Shown here piece after piece: positions 7,673 through 17,183 of a DNA stretch of 64,000 nucleotides. The notes beneath the pieces are model-generated. The model worked only from the letters and a program-made list of their open reading frames with translations, ran no database searches and had not been told where the DNA came from. Source of the DNA: Streptomyces sp. LHD-70 (GTDB lineage: Bacteria > Actinomycetota > Actinomycetes > Streptomycetales > Streptomycetaceae); assembly GCF_031157275.1 (NCBI RefSeq), contig NZ_JAVIFW010000005.1, positions 186,001-250,000 of the forward strand, written 5' to 3'. Every line of letters begins with the position of its first letter. Positions within the stretch are counted from its first letter, which is position 1. Position numbers and translations under genes: made by a program.

Positions 7673-8059
7673 GTGGCACGCGTCAAGCGCGCAGTCAACG
7701 CGCACAAGAAGCGTCGGGCGATCCTCGAGCAGGCCAGCGGCTACCGCGGCCAGCGTTCGCGCCTCTACCGCAAGGCGAAGGAGCAGGTCACCCACTCCCT
7801 CGTCTACAACTACAACGACCGCAAGAAGCGCAAGGGCGACTTCCGTCAGCTGTGGATCCAGCGCATCAACGCCGCTGCCCGCGCCAACGGCATCACCTAC
7901 AACCGCTTCATCCAGGGTCTGAAGGCCGCCAACATCGAGGTGGACCGCAAGATGCTGGCCGAGCTCGCGGTCAACGACGCCGGTGCGTTCGCCGCGCTGG
8001 TCGAGGTTGCGCAGAAGGCGCTGCCGAGCGACGTCAACGCGCCGAAGGCTGCCGCCTGA
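7673..8059 (+). CDS. rplT: 50S ribosomal protein L20
   Basis: 128 residues. It matches L20 throughout: [50 protein letters not shown] and YNRFIQGL. L20 is an early 23S-binding assembly protein and the usual repressor of its own operon by binding leader RNA in other bacteria (established). The GTG at 7673 follows AAGGAG with good spacing. A 16-bp perfect hairpin follows at 8082-8119. Confidence 0.98.
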   Translation: MARVKRAVNAHKKRRAILEQASGYRGQRSRLYRKAKEQVTHSLVYNYNDRKKRKGDFRQLWIQRINAAARANGITYNRFIQGLKAANIEVDRKMLAELAVNDAGAFAALVEVAQKALPSDVNAPKAAA

Positions 8060-8081
8060 GTTACGGGTTGAGCTGAGCCCT

Positions 8082-8119
8082 GTCGGACCCGCAGACCCCT
8101 CGTGGTCTGCGGGTCCGAC
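8082..8119 (+). terminator. Terminator of the infC-rpmI-rplT operon
   Basis: Perfect 16-bp stem gtcggacccgcagacc (8082-8097) / 8104-8119 with a 6-nt loop, 22 nt after rplT. There is no U-tract, as is common in Streptomyces. Confidence 0.8.
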
Positions 8120-8171
8120 TGCGTCCGGCAGCCCGTCTGCCGATGTCCGTTCGTCGCCGCCCGCCGGTTGT

Positions 8172-8216
8172 GGTGGGTTGATCGCGCAGTTCCCCGCGCC
8201 CCTGACGGGGCTCCCC
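8172..8216 (+). repeat. Streptomyces-type intergenic repeat (cgcagttccccgcgcccct core)
   Basis: The segment containing ttgatcgcgcagttccccgc and then gcccctgacgggg is, from memory, a very abundant intergenic sequence in Streptomyces genomes. It occurs once here, between the rplT terminator and the methyltransferase gene. Identification rests on recall, not on copies in this window. Confidence 0.4.
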
Positions 8217-8230
8217 TCAAGGTTGGATTC

Positions 8231-9070
8231 ATGGGTGCCGTACCCGAGTTGATCTCCCCCCGTTCCCCGCGCGTCAGTGCCGCGCGGCGGCTCGGCAAGC
8301 GGAACTTTCGCGGCAAGGAGCGGCTGTTCCTCGCCGAAGGGCCGCAGGCCGTACGGGAAGCCGCCGGGCATCGCGGCGACGCCGGGGCGACGCTCGTCGA
8401 GCTGTTCACCACCGTCGAGGCCGCCGAGCGGTACGCCGACATCGTCGGGGCCGCGCGCGACGGCGGCGCCCGGGTGCACCTCGCCGACGAGGCCGTGATC
8501 GCGGACATCTCCACCACCGTCACGCCCCAGGGGCTCGTCGGCGTCTGCCGCTTCCTCGACAAGCCCTTCGCCGAGATCCTCGCCGCCCGGCCCAAGCTGG
8601 TCGCCGTACTCGCCCACGTACGCGACCCCGGCAACGCCGGCACCGTGCTGCGGTGCGCCGACGCCGCGGGCGCCGACGCCGTGGTCTTCACCGACGCCTC
8701 CGTCGACCTCTACAACCCGAAGGCCGTACGCGCCTCCGTCGGTTCGCACTTCCATCTGCCGGTCGCCGTCGGCGTGCCCGTCGAAGAGGCCGTAACGGGC
8801 CTGCGGGAAGCGGGAGTTCGGGTGCTCGCCGCCGACGGGGCCGGGGACCGGGACCTCGACGACGAGCTCGACCACGGCACCATGGGCACCCCGACCGCCT
8901 GGGTCTTCGGCAACGAGGCCTGGGGGCTGCCGGAGGAGACCCGCGCACTCGCCGACGAGGTGGTGCGCGTACCCATCCACGGCCGCGCCGAGAGCCTCAA
9001 CCTCGCGACGGCCGCCGCCGTGTGCCTCTACGCCTCCGCCCGAGCCCAGCGCACCGGGAACCCCCGCTGA
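8231..9070 (+). CDS. SpoU/TrmH family RNA 2'-O-methyltransferase
   Basis: 279 residues from the ATG at 8231; upstream in-frame sequence is repeat DNA. An N-terminal substrate-binding domain (RRLGKRNFRGKERLFLAEGP) precedes a SPOUT knot with all three motifs: HVRDPGNAGTVLRCADAAG, VFGNEAWGLPEE and AESLNLATAAAVCLY. It is expected to methylate a ribose in rRNA or tRNA with S-adenosylmethionine; the target base is unknown. Such a gene between rplT and pheS is the common actinobacterial arrangement. Confidence 0.92.
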   Translation: MGAVPELISPRSPRVSAARRLGKRNFRGKERLFLAEGPQAVREAAGHRGDAGATLVELFTTVEAAERYADIVGAARDGGARVHLADEAVIADISTTVTPQGLVGVCRFLDKPFAEILAARPKLVAVLAHVRDPGNAGTVLRCADAAGADAVVFTDASVDLYNPKAVRASVGSHFHLPVAVGVPVEEAVTGLREAGVRVLAADGAGDRDLDDELDHGTMGTPTAWVFGNEAWGLPEETRALADEVVRVPIHGRAESLNLATAAAVCLYASARAQRTGNPR

Positions 9071-9188
9071 AGGGGTCCGCTCCGTTACCCCGAACTAGTA
9101 GGGTGACGGGCTCGGGGGCCCCGCACGTCAGGCCAGGACCCAGCCCGCACCGGTGGACCCCAGCCCAATCGAGAGGTGGGGTACGGGG

Positions 9189-10325
9189 ATGAGCGTCGGC
9201 ACCAGCAGGCCCAGGGGAGTGCGTGGCTCCGCCGTGCGTCCCCCCGCCTCACGGCCCGACGACCCGTACGACGGCTCCCACGGGCTCGGCCTCGACCCCG
9301 ACGACCTGCCGGACGGCCTGGTCGTCGCCGACGAGTCCGGCCGCGTCGTCTGCTTCAACGCCGCCGCCGTACGCATCACCGCGGTCAGCGCCGCCGACGC
9401 CATCGGCGCACCCATCGAGCGCGCCCTGCCCCTCGAGGACCTCGAAGGCCGCCGCTGGTGGACGCTGACCGATCCGTACGGCGGACTCACCACCCGCATC
9501 GGGCAGCCCGAGCGGAACCTGCTCCTTCCCGGCGGCCGTGAAGTCCTCGTCACCGCGCGGTACGTACGGACCCGGCCCACCGGACCCCTTCGCAGCCTCG
9601 TCGTCTCGCTGCGGGACACCGAGGCGCGGCGGCGTACCGAGCGCAGTCACGCCGAGCTGATCGCGACCGTCGCGCACGAGCTGCGCTCGCCGCTGACCTC
9701 CGTGAAGGGCTTCACGGCGACGCTGCTCGCCAAGTGGGAGCGGTTCACCGACGACCAGAAGAAGCTGATGCTGGAGACCGTCGACGCCGACGCGAACCGG
9801 GTCACCCGGCTCATCGCCGAGCTGCTCGACATCTCCCGGATCGACTCGGGGCGCCTCGAAGTGCGCCGCCAGCCCGTCGACATAGCCGCGGCCGTCGGAC
9901 GCCACGTGCAGGCCCACGTCGCCGCGGGCAGTGCCGCCGACCGCTTCCTCGTCCGGGTGCGGCGCCCGCTGCCCGATCTGTGGGCCGACCCCGACAAGAT
10001 CGACCAGGTGCTCAGCAACCTGCTGGAAAACGCGGTGCGCCACGGCGAGGGAACCGTCACCATTGACGTCGAGCCCATCGACCCGGTCGGCACGACCGTC
10101 ACCGTCAGCGACGAGGGCCCAGGCATCCCGGAGGAGTCCATGAACCGCGTCTTCACCCGCTTCTGGCGGGGCAGCAAGCGCGGCGGCACCGGGCTCGGCC
10201 TGTACATCGTGAAGGGCATCGTCGAGGCCCACGGGGGCACGATCACCGTCGGGCGCGGGCCCGCGGGCGGCGCCGAGTTCCGATTTACGTTGCCCGTGGC
10301 GGCGCCGGCGTATCTCACCAGCTGA
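9189..10325 (+). CDS. PAS-domain sensor histidine kinase, no adjacent response regulator
   Basis: 378 residues, no TM segment or signal peptide, so probably cytosolic. It has a PAS domain at about 35-140 (LPDGLVVADESGRVVCFNAA), a HisKA domain with the phospho-acceptor near residue 163 (ATVAHELRSPLTSVKGF), and an ATPase domain with N box (LLENAVRHGEG), G1 (DEGPGIPEE) and G2 (GTGLGLYIVKGI). All catalytic motifs are intact. The start at 9189 follows GGTACGGGG. Its partner regulator must be encoded elsewhere. It sits between the rRNA methyltransferase and pheS. Confidence 0.93.
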   Translation: MSVGTSRPRGVRGSAVRPPASRPDDPYDGSHGLGLDPDDLPDGLVVADESGRVVCFNAAAVRITAVSAADAIGAPIERALPLEDLEGRRWWTLTDPYGGLTTRIGQPERNLLLPGGREVLVTARYVRTRPTGPLRSLVVSLRDTEARRRTERSHAELIATVAHELRSPLTSVKGFTATLLAKWERFTDDQKKLMLETVDADANRVTRLIAELLDISRIDSGRLEVRRQPVDIAAAVGRHVQAHVAAGSAADRFLVRVRRPLPDLWADPDKIDQVLSNLLENAVRHGEGTVTIDVEPIDPVGTTVTVSDEGPGIPEESMNRVFTRFWRGSKRGGTGLGLYIVKGIVEAHGGTITVGRGPAGGAEFRFTLPVAAPAYLTS

Positions 10326-10474
10326 GCCAGGGCCACCACGGGCGCCTTCGCCAGCCTCACCCCCGTTAGACTCGACCTTTGGCACATTGCGTCTTCACGT
10401 CTGAGTCGGTTCATCGGTCAGCGATCGAGTCGTGGACGGGGCCATCCGCCAGCCAATCGGAAGCACGGGAAGAG

Positions 10475-11602
10475 ATGTCGGCACCGAACAAGTCGTACGA
10501 CCCTGTCGAGGTCGAGGCACTGAAACCGGAAGAGATCGAGCGCATGCGGGACGAGGCGCTCGCCGCCTTCGCCGCCGCGGACTCGCTCGACGCTCTGCAG
10601 GCGGCCAAGGTCGCGCACGCCGGCGGCACCTCGCCGCTGTCGCTCGCCAACCGCGAGATCGGCGCGCTGCCGCCGCAGGCGAAGGCCGAGGCCGGCAAGC
10701 GCGTCGGCCAGGCCCGCGCCGCCGTCGGCCGGGGCCTCGCCGCCCGCCAGACCGAGCTGGAGGCCGAGCGGGACACGCGGGTCCTGGTCGAGGAGGCCGT
10801 GGACGTCACGCTGCCTTACGACCGCACCCCCGCGGGCGCCCGGCACCCGCTCACCACGATCATGGAGCGCGTCGCGGACGTCTTCGTGTCCATGGGATAC
10901 GAGGTCGCCGAGGGCCCCGAGGCCGAGGCCGAGTGGTTCAACTTCGACGCCCTCAACTTCGTGCCGGACCACCCGGCGCGGCAGATGCAGGACACGTTCT
11001 TCGTCGAGGGCCCGGAAGGCACCTCCGGCGACGAGTCCGGTGTCGTGCTGCGCACCCACACCTCGCCGGTGCAGGCCCGCGCGCTGCTCGACCGGGAGCC
11101 GCCGGTCTACATCGTCTGCCCCGGCCGCGTGTACCGCACGGACGAGCTCGACGCCACGCACACCCCGGTCTTCCACCAGATCGAGCTGCTCGCGATCGAC
11201 GAGGGCCTCACCATGGCCGACCTGAAGGGCACCCTCGACCACATGGTCAAGGCGCTCTTCGGTCCCGGCATGAAGACCCGGCTCCGCCCCAACTACTTCC
11301 CGTTCACCGAGCCGTCCGCCGAGATGGACATGGTGTGCTACGTCTGCCGTGGCGAGTCCGTGGGCAACCCCGACCGGCCGTGCCGCACCTGCGGCAGCGA
11401 GGGCTGGATCGAGCTGGGCGGCTGCGGCATGGTCAACCCGCGCGTGCTGACCGCGTGCGGCGTCGACCCCGAGAAGTACAGCGGATTCGCCTTCGGGTTC
11501 GGCATCGAGCGGATGCTGATGTTCCGCCACAACGTCGAAGACATGCGAGACATGGTCGAGGGTGACGTCCGGTTCACCCGGCCGTTCGGGATGGAGATCT
11601 GA
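10475..11602 (+). CDS. pheS: Phenylalanyl-tRNA synthetase alpha chain
   Basis: 375 residues from the ATG at 10475 (preceded by GGAAGAG). It has an N-terminal coiled coil ([18 protein letters not shown]) and class II core motifs: [44 protein letters not shown] and motif 3 [11 protein letters not shown]. An insert with two CxxC pairs (CYVCRG, CRTCGS) is typical of actinobacterial PheS and may bind zinc. It forms the alpha2beta2 enzyme with PheT, whose ATG overlaps the PheS stop (TGATG at 11600). A -10-like TAGACT is at 10367-10372. Confidence 0.98.
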   Translation: MSAPNKSYDPVEVEALKPEEIERMRDEALAAFAAADSLDALQAAKVAHAGGTSPLSLANREIGALPPQAKAEAGKRVGQARAAVGRGLAARQTELEAERDTRVLVEEAVDVTLPYDRTPAGARHPLTTIMERVADVFVSMGYEVAEGPEAEAEWFNFDALNFVPDHPARQMQDTFFVEGPEGTSGDESGVVLRTHTSPVQARALLDREPPVYIVCPGRVYRTDELDATHTPVFHQIELLAIDEGLTMADLKGTLDHMVKALFGPGMKTRLRPNYFPFTEPSAEMDMVCYVCRGESVGNPDRPCRTCGSEGWIELGGCGMVNPRVLTACGVDPEKYSGFAFGFGIERMLMFRHNVEDMRDMVEGDVRFTRPFGMEI

Positions 11603-14124
11603 TGCGGGTCCCGCTTTCTTGGCTGCGGGAGTACGTCGACCTGCCGGCCGGTGCGACCGGTCGCGACGTACAGGAGAAGCTCGTCGGAGTCGGCCTCGAG
11701 GTCGAGACCGTCGAGCAGTTGGGCGCCGACCTCAAGGGTCCGCTCGTCGTCGGCCAGGTGCTCACCATCGAGGAGCTGACGGAGTTCAAGAAGCCGATCC
11801 GCTTCTGCACCGTCGACGTCGGCACCGCCAACGGCACCGGTGAGCCGCAGGAGATCGTCTGCGGCGCCCGGAACTTCGCCGTCGGCGACAAGGTCGTCGT
11901 GGTCCTGCCCGGCGCCGTTCTGCCCGGCGGCTTCGCGATCTCCGCGCGCAAGACGTACGGCAAGAAGTCGCACGGCATGATCTGCTCCGGCGACGAGCTG
12001 GGCATGGGCGACGACGGCAGCGGGGGCATCATTGTCCTTCCGCCCGAGCACGAGGTCGGCACCGACGCGATCGAGCTGCTCGAACTCGTCGACGAGGTCC
12101 TGGACATCGCCGTCACGCCCGACCGCGGCTACTGCCTGTCGATGCGCGGCGTCGCCCGCGAGACCGCCACCGCGTACGGGCTGCCGCTGCGCGACCCGGC
12201 GCTGATCGACGTGCCCGGCCCCAACGCGCACGGCTACCAGGTGGAGGTCTCCGACCCGGCCGGCTGCGACCGGTTCACGGCCCGCACCGTCACCGGCCTC
12301 AACCCGGAGGCGCACTCGCCGATCTGGCTCAAGCGCCGCCTGCAGAAGGCCGGCATGCGCCCGATCTCGCTCGCCGTCGACATCACCAACTACGTGATGC
12401 TGGAGCTCGGCCAGCCGCTGCACGCCTACGACCGGTCCCTCGTGGAGGGCACCATCGGCGTGCGCCGCGCCGAGCAGGGCGAGAAGATCACGACCCTCGA
12501 CGGCGCCAAGCGCGTCCTGGACGCCGCCGACCTGGTGATCACCGACGAGCGCGGCCCGATCGGCCTCGCCGGTGTCATGGGCGGCGCCCACACCGAGATC
12601 GCCGACGCGGAGCCGGACCCCGAGACCGGTGAGGTCAAGGGCACCACGGACGTAGTGATCGAGGCCGCGCACTTCGACCAGCTGTCCATCGCGCGCACGG
12701 CCCGCCGCCACAAGCTGGCCTCCGAGGCGTCCAAGCGCTTCGAGCGCGGCGTCGACCCGGAGGCCACGTCCGCGGCGGCCCAGCGCACCGTCGACCTCCT
12801 CGTGCTGCTCGCGGGCGGCACGGCGGAGGCGGGCGTCACCGAGGCCATCGCGCCGAGCGCCCCGCGCACGATCACGATCCCGGCCGACCACCCGGACAAG
12901 GTGGCGGGTGTGGCGTACGGCCGGGAGACCGTCGTACGCAGGCTCCAGCAGGTCGGCTGCGATGTGTACGGGCAGGACTCTCTGACCGTGACGGTGCCGT
13001 CCTGGCGGCCCGACCTCACCGACCCGAACGACCTGGCCGAAGAGGTCATCCGCCTGGAGGGGTACGAGAACCTGCCCTCCACGCTGCCCTCCGCGCCCGA
13101 GGGCATGGGGCTGACCCAGCGGCAGCGCACGCACCGCCGCGTCGGCATCGCGCTGGCCGGAGCCGGGTACGTCGAGGCGCTGAACTACCCGTTCATCGGC
13201 GAGCCCGTCTTCGACGACCTGCTGCTCGACGCGGACGACTCCAACCGCCGCGTCGTGAAGCTCGTCAACCCGCTCTCCGACGAGGAGCCCGCGCTCCGTA
13301 CGACGCTGCTTCCGGGCCTCCTGGCCGCGCTGCGCCGCAACGACAGTCGGGGCAGCCACGACTTGGCGCTCTTCGAGACCGGCACCGTCTTCCACCCGAG
13401 GCAGGAGCAGCGCACCGCGGTGCGGCTCCCGGTGGACCGGCGCCCGACCGAGGAGGAGCTGGCGGGCCTGGACGAGGCGCTGCCGTACCAGTGGCGGAAC
13501 GTCGCGGTCGTCCTCACCGGCGCCCGTGAGCAGGCCGGCTGGTGGGGCAAGGGCCGCCCGGCCGACTGGGCGGACGCCGTCGAGGCGGCCCGCGTCGTGG
13601 CCCGCGAGACGGGGGTCGAACTCACCGTCCGCAAGGGCCAGTACGGGCCGTGGCACCCGGGCCGCTGCGCGGAGCTGGTGATCGTGGCCGACGGTGCCGA
13701 GAAGGTCGTCGGGTACGCGGGCGAGCTGCACCCCCGCGTCATCAAGGCCCTCGGCCTGCCCGCGCGCACCTGCGCGATGGAGCTGGAGCTCGACGCGCTC
13801 GTCACCGACGAGGTGCTTCAGGCGCCGCGGATCTCCACGTTCCCGGTGGCCACGCAGGACGTCGCCCTGGTCGTCGACGCGGACGTGCCGGCCGTCGAGG
13901 TCGAGGCGGCGCTGCGCGAGGGCGCGGGCGAACTGCTCGAATCCCTCCGCCTGTTCGACGTGTTCACCGGCGAGCAGCTCGGCGAGGGCAAGAAGTCCCT
14001 CGCGTACGCGCTGCGTTTCCGGGCCGCCGACCGGACGCTGACGGTCGACGAGGCCAGCGCGGCCCGTGACGCCGCGGCGGCCCTCGCGGGCGAGCGCACG
14101 GGCGCGGTCGTACGCGGCGCGTAG
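11602..14124 (+). CDS. pheT: Phenylalanyl-tRNA synthetase beta chain
   Basis: 840 residues, full length. Domains in order: N-terminal helix [19 protein letters not shown]/tRNA-binding domain ([40 protein letters not shown]); B3/B4 editing domain ([38 protein letters not shown]); B5 ([19 protein letters not shown]); catalytic-like core ([16 protein letters not shown]); C-terminal FDX-ACB domain ([18 protein letters not shown]). Translationally coupled to pheS by overlap. A 12-bp hairpin follows at 14165-14200. Confidence 0.98.
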   Translation: MRVPLSWLREYVDLPAGATGRDVQEKLVGVGLEVETVEQLGADLKGPLVVGQVLTIEELTEFKKPIRFCTVDVGTANGTGEPQEIVCGARNFAVGDKVVVVLPGAVLPGGFAISARKTYGKKSHGMICSGDELGMGDDGSGGIIVLPPEHEVGTDAIELLELVDEVLDIAVTPDRGYCLSMRGVARETATAYGLPLRDPALIDVPGPNAHGYQVEVSDPAGCDRFTARTVTGLNPEAHSPIWLKRRLQKAGMRPISLAVDITNYVMLELGQPLHAYDRSLVEGTIGVRRAEQGEKITTLDGAKRVLDAADLVITDERGPIGLAGVMGGAHTEIADAEPDPETGEVKGTTDVVIEAAHFDQLSIARTARRHKLASEASKRFERGVDPEATSAAAQRTVDLLVLLAGGTAEAGVTEAIAPSAPRTITIPADHPDKVAGVAYGRETVVRRLQQVGCDVYGQDSLTVTVPSWRPDLTDPNDLAEEVIRLEGYENLPSTLPSAPEGMGLTQRQRTHRRVGIALAGAGYVEALNYPFIGEPVFDDLLLDADDSNRRVVKLVNPLSDEEPALRTTLLPGLLAALRRNDSRGSHDLALFETGTVFHPRQEQRTAVRLPVDRRPTEEELAGLDEALPYQWRNVAVVLTGAREQAGWWGKGRPADWADAVEAARVVARETGVELTVRKGQYGPWHPGRCAELVIVADGAEKVVGYAGELHPRVIKALGLPARTCAMELELDALVTDEVLQAPRISTFPVATQDVALVVDADVPAVEVEAALREGAGELLESLRLFDVFTGEQLGEGKKSLAYALRFRAADRTLTVDEASAARDAAAALAGERTGAVVRGA

Positions 14125-14164
14125 CGACCACGGCGGAGCGCTCGCAAGAGCGCAAAGTCCCTGA

Positions 14165-14200
14165 TGAGGGGCGCACTTGGGAGACCGGGTGCGCCCCTCA
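14165..14200 (+). terminator. Hairpin terminator after pheT
   Basis: Stem tgaggggcgcac (14165-14176) / gtgcgcccctca (14189-14200) with a 12-nt loop, 41 nt after the pheT stop. The remaining sequence to 14608 holds no gene I can support; see the 12-bp repeat at 14521-14556. Confidence 0.75.
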
Positions 14201-14520
14201 CTCGTTTCGGGTGGCAATGCCGGGGATCCACTCCTGCGCAAGGGGAGTTGAGCCTGCGTCGTCCGCCGGACCGCGGACGTACCTGGCAGACGGTCCGACG
14301 GGCGACGCGTGGGTGGGCCGCCGCTGTGTCGAGGGGGGAGCCGACGGCCCGGCCTCTCTGGCTCGGCCAGAGACCCGGCCCAGGGGGAGCCGGACGGAGC
14401 CCAGTCAACCGAGCGCGGGCCGCCGGGGGCAGAGCGCGTGCCGTCCCGATACGGGCACTTGGTTCACACCCCGTGTGAAGCGGGCTCAACTACGCTGAGC
14501 GCACAAAGCACTTGAAACGA

Positions 14521-14556
14521 CGGACAACGACGCGGACAACGACGCGGACAACGACG
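14521..14556. repeat. 12-bp tandem repeat, 3 copies
   Basis: cggacaacgacg repeated three times without a mismatch, about 50-90 bp upstream of the regulator gene at 14609, in its likely promoter or leader. Confidence 0.9.
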
Positions 14557-14608
14557 GACCCAGGACGAGCCATCGAAGTCAGGGCTGAGACGCAGCCCGG
14601 AGGGCGAG

Positions 14609-15952
14609 ATGCAGCCCAACACCCTGCTCGACGCGATCCTCGACGAGGCCGGAATCTCCCACGCGGGCCTGGCCGCCCATGTCAACCACGCGGGCAAGGC
14701 CCGAGGCCTGGCCCTGCGCTACGAACACACCGCCGTCGCCCGGTGGTTGAAGGGCCAGCGGCCGCGCGGCCAGGTGCCCGACCTGATCTGCGAAGTGCTC
14801 GCCGCCCGCCTGCACCGCAGCGTCACGCTCGACGACATCGGCCTGGGTGTGCCCGGCCGCCCCGCCGACCCGCACGCGGGCGGCACCCTCGGTGGGTTCG
14901 TCGAGCGGGCCACCGCGCTGTGGCGCTCCGACGAGCAGCAGCGACCGCACATACTCGGCGCCCCCGCCGTCACCGGAACCCCCGCCGTCATGCCCGTATG
15001 GGAGTGGGAGAACCCGCCGGAGGACGTGGACGTGTCCCGGGGCGGGCGGCACCGCGTCAGCATGACCGACATCGAGATGCTGCGCTCCGCGCGCGCCCAC
15101 TACGAGCAGATGTACCGCAAGACCGGCGGCATCGCGACGCGCGCCCGCATCGTCGGCTTCCTCAACGCCGAGGCGGCCCCGCTGCTCCGCGGTTGCTACA
15201 CCGACGCCACCGGACGCCAACTGCACCGCGCCACCGGCGGGTTGGTGGCCGTCGCCGGGATCTGCGCGTACGACTCGGACGCGCACGGGCTCGCGCAGCG
15301 CTACTTCCACCAGGCCCTGCGGCTCGCCAAGGCCAGCGGTGACCGGGGGCTCGGGGCGTACGTGATAGCGCTGCTCGTCAACCAGTCGCTGTTCATGCGG
15401 GAGTTCCGGCAGTCCGTGGCGTTCGCGGAGGCCGCCCTGCGCGCGGCGGGCCGGCACATCACACCGGCGCTCGCGGCCGACCTGTACGCGATGCAGGCCA
15501 AGGCGTACGCACACCTCGGCGACGGCAGCAGCGCGCTCTCCTGCATCCGGCGGGCCGAGTCCGCGGCCGAGCGCATCCACCGCCGCAGCGAGCCGGACGA
15601 GACGGGGTACGTGCAGCCGGGCCTCGTCAACGTACAAGTGGCGGAGGCGCTGTTGAGCCTCGGGGACCTGTCTGCGGCGCGGGAGCACTCCACGGCGGCC
15701 GTGGACACCCCGGCGCACGACCGGGGCAGGGTGCACCGCCTCGCCGTGCTCACCCAGATCGAGCTGCGGCAGGGCGAGGCGGACAAGGCGGTGGTCACGG
15801 CCGTCGAGATGGCCGAGCAGGCGCGGGGCATGGAGTCGCGGCGGCTGCGAGACCGGCTGCGCGCCGTGCGCGAACACCTCGTACGCAACGGCTGTTCGGG
15901 CACGGCCGAGGCGGCGGCACTGATCGACGGGGCGCTGCGCGTGCCGCTGTAG
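14609..15952 (+). CDS. NsdA-like regulator with helix-turn-helix and TPR-type repeats
   Basis: 447 residues. An N-terminal HTH-like domain (NTLLDAILDEAGISHAGLAAHV, then EHTAVARWLKGQRPRGQVPDLI) is followed by a central region and helical repeats from about residue 150 to the end (TRARIVGFLNAEAAPLLRG, ALRLAKASGDRGLGAYVIAL, YAMQAKAYAHLGDGSSALSC). This resembles the Streptomyces NsdA family, which represses development and antibiotic production (established for NsdA itself). Whether this paralogue does the same is inference. AGGGCGAG precedes the ATG. It stands alone, without an operon partner. Confidence 0.75.
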   Translation: MQPNTLLDAILDEAGISHAGLAAHVNHAGKARGLALRYEHTAVARWLKGQRPRGQVPDLICEVLAARLHRSVTLDDIGLGVPGRPADPHAGGTLGGFVERATALWRSDEQQRPHILGAPAVTGTPAVMPVWEWENPPEDVDVSRGGRHRVSMTDIEMLRSARAHYEQMYRKTGGIATRARIVGFLNAEAAPLLRGCYTDATGRQLHRATGGLVAVAGICAYDSDAHGLAQRYFHQALRLAKASGDRGLGAYVIALLVNQSLFMREFRQSVAFAEAALRAAGRHITPALAADLYAMQAKAYAHLGDGSSALSCIRRAESAAERIHRRSEPDETGYVQPGLVNVQVAEALLSLGDLSAAREHSTAAVDTPAHDRGRVHRLAVLTQIELRQGEADKAVVTAVEMAEQARGMESRRLRDRLRAVREHLVRNGCSGTAEAAALIDGALRVPL

Positions 15953-16026
15953 CCGGGCTGCGCGGCTCCCGAACTCCCGTCCGCTGCTGCGATATTGCCA
16001 CTACTTCGGCGGAAGGTGGCAAAACC

Positions 16027-16560
16027 GTGCAGTGGACGAACCTGAAAGAACAAACTGTGTACGAGAACCGCTGGTTCCAGGTGAACCTGGCGGATGTCGC
16101 GTTGCCCGACGGCCGGCATCTCGACCACTTCCTGATCCGGATGCGGCCGGTCGCCGTGGCCACGGTGGTCAACGAGGCGAACGAGGTCCTCCTGCTGTGG
16201 CGGCACCGCTTCATCACGGACAGCTGGGGCTGGGAACTGCCCGCGGGGGTGGTCGAGGACGGCGAGGACATAGCCGTGGCGGCCGCGCGGGAGCTGGAGG
16301 AGGAGACCGGCTGGCGGCCGGTCTCCCCGATGCGGCACCTGATGAGCGTGGAGCCCTCCAACGGACTGTCCGACGCGGTGCACCACGTGTACTGGTCGGA
16401 CGCGGCCACGCACCTCGGCCCCCCGCAGGACGCCTTCGAGTCCTCCCGGCGCGAGTGGGTGCACCTGAAGCTCGTGCCGGATCTGATCGCGCGGGGGGAG
16501 GTGCCGGGGGCGAACATGGTGGCGGCGTTGTTGCTCTTGCAGCGGCTTCGGTTGGGGTGA
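16027..16560 (+). CDS. Nudix hydrolase, ADP-ribose pyrophosphatase-like
   Basis: 177 residues. A complete Nudix box is present: GVVEDGEDIAVAAARELEEE followed by TGWRP, with the REXXEE metal-binding glutamates intact. The beta strand RPVAVATVVNEANEVLLLWR precedes the box and LMSVEPSNGLSDAVHHVYW follows, resembling ADP-sugar pyrophosphatases. The GTG at 16027 follows GAAGGTGG. The exact nucleotide substrate is not determinable. A perfect 30-bp palindrome and a dispersed repeat follow the stop. Confidence 0.9.
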   Translation: MQWTNLKEQTVYENRWFQVNLADVALPDGRHLDHFLIRMRPVAVATVVNEANEVLLLWRHRFITDSWGWELPAGVVEDGEDIAVAAARELEEETGWRPVSPMRHLMSVEPSNGLSDAVHHVYWSDAATHLGPPQDAFESSRREWVHLKLVPDLIARGEVPGANMVAALLLLQRLRLG

Positions 16561-16567
16561 GCCATCG

Positions 16568-16597
16568 CCGGAGGGGCTCACATGTGAGCCCCTCCGG
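16568..16597 (+). terminator. 30-bp perfect palindrome after the Nudix gene
   Basis: ccggaggggctcaca (16568-16582) is followed directly by its exact reverse complement (16583-16597). It begins 8 nt after the Nudix stop and overlaps the dispersed element by 2 nt. Probably the terminator. Confidence 0.75.
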
Positions 16598-16625
16598 GGG
16601 CACCTCCCAGCGGTAGCTGGGGGAG
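16596..16625 (-). repeat. Dispersed 30-bp intergenic element, copy B
   Basis: Reverse complement of 6183-6212 over all 30 bp (core cctcccagcggtagctgggg). Between the ends of two convergent genes. Confidence 0.9.
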
Positions 16626-16661
16626 TTTGAGGAGCGGGGTCAGGGGCGGAGCCCCGTGGCC

Positions 16662-16919
16662 TCAGCGCCCCACCGCCTGCCAGATCGCGACGACCAGCGC
16701 GCCGAGTGCCGCGAGTACCGCCAACGCAGGCAGCGGCCAGCGATTGCGCTCCAGGGCCGCGACCCGTGCGCTCAGGTCGTCCAGGTCCTTGCTGCTCTGC
16801 TCGTCGCGCTGGGTCAACAGGGCGAGTCTTCCGTCCACTTGGGCGAGACCCACGTCGATCGAGCGTCGTAACTCCGCGTGTTCCTCCGGGATCACGGTCT
16901 GCTCGGGGTCGGCGGTCAC
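16662..16919 (-). CDS. Small coiled-coil membrane protein
   Basis: 85 residues. An N-terminal soluble part contains heptad-like sequence (HAELRRSIDVGLAQVDGRLA, SSKDLDDLSARVAALERN), then one C-terminal TM segment (LPALAVLAALGALVVAIW), so it should be a tail-anchored coiled-coil protein. The GTG at 16919 has a strong AAAGGAG upstream on the minus strand. Function unknown. Its length and layout recall small haemolysin-XhlA-like or holin-associated proteins, but nothing phage-like is nearby. Confidence 0.75.
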   Translation of the reverse strand: MTADPEQTVIPEEHAELRRSIDVGLAQVDGRLALLTQRDEQSSKDLDDLSARVAALERNRWPLPALAVLAALGALVVAIWQAVGR

Positions 16920-17061
16920 GAGTGCACTCCTTTCCGGCCGGAATCCGGCGTCGATTCACATCCCCCTGACGCGCACGCACAGTCAATACCGCTGGTCGTC
17001 GCGGAGGAAGCGAGTGCGCACGGCATATGCGGGCCCGGCGTGCACACCCTGTGTGAAACGA

Positions 17062-17097
17062 AGGGGCCCGGTCCGCGCGAAGCGGTGCCGGGCCCCT
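17062..17097 (-). terminator. Terminator after the 3-hydroxybutyryl-CoA dehydrogenase gene
   Basis: Stem aggggcccgg (17062-17071) / ccgggcccct (17088-17097), 87 nt beyond the stop at 17184 on the minus strand. Confidence 0.7.
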
Positions 17098-17183
17098 CTG
17101 TGACGGCCGTTTCTGGCCGGATCGATACGCAGCGTGGCTGGAACATGTGTTCCCGGCCGCGCGAGGCGGATCGGTTCGCGTGC

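Noticed and set aside
10326..10474. T-box or phenylalanine leader peptide before pheS
   Set aside because: No Phe-rich ORF, T-box sequence or terminator is visible.
11338..14241. 967-codon minus-strand open frame opposite pheS/pheT
   Set aside because: Composition shadow of GC-rich third positions; the sense strand encodes complete PheS and PheT with all motifs. The same applies to 23215-26058 and 55359-58265.
16662..16919. Phage holin/XhlA remnant
   Set aside because: Small coiled-coil membrane protein only; no endolysin or other phage gene nearby.
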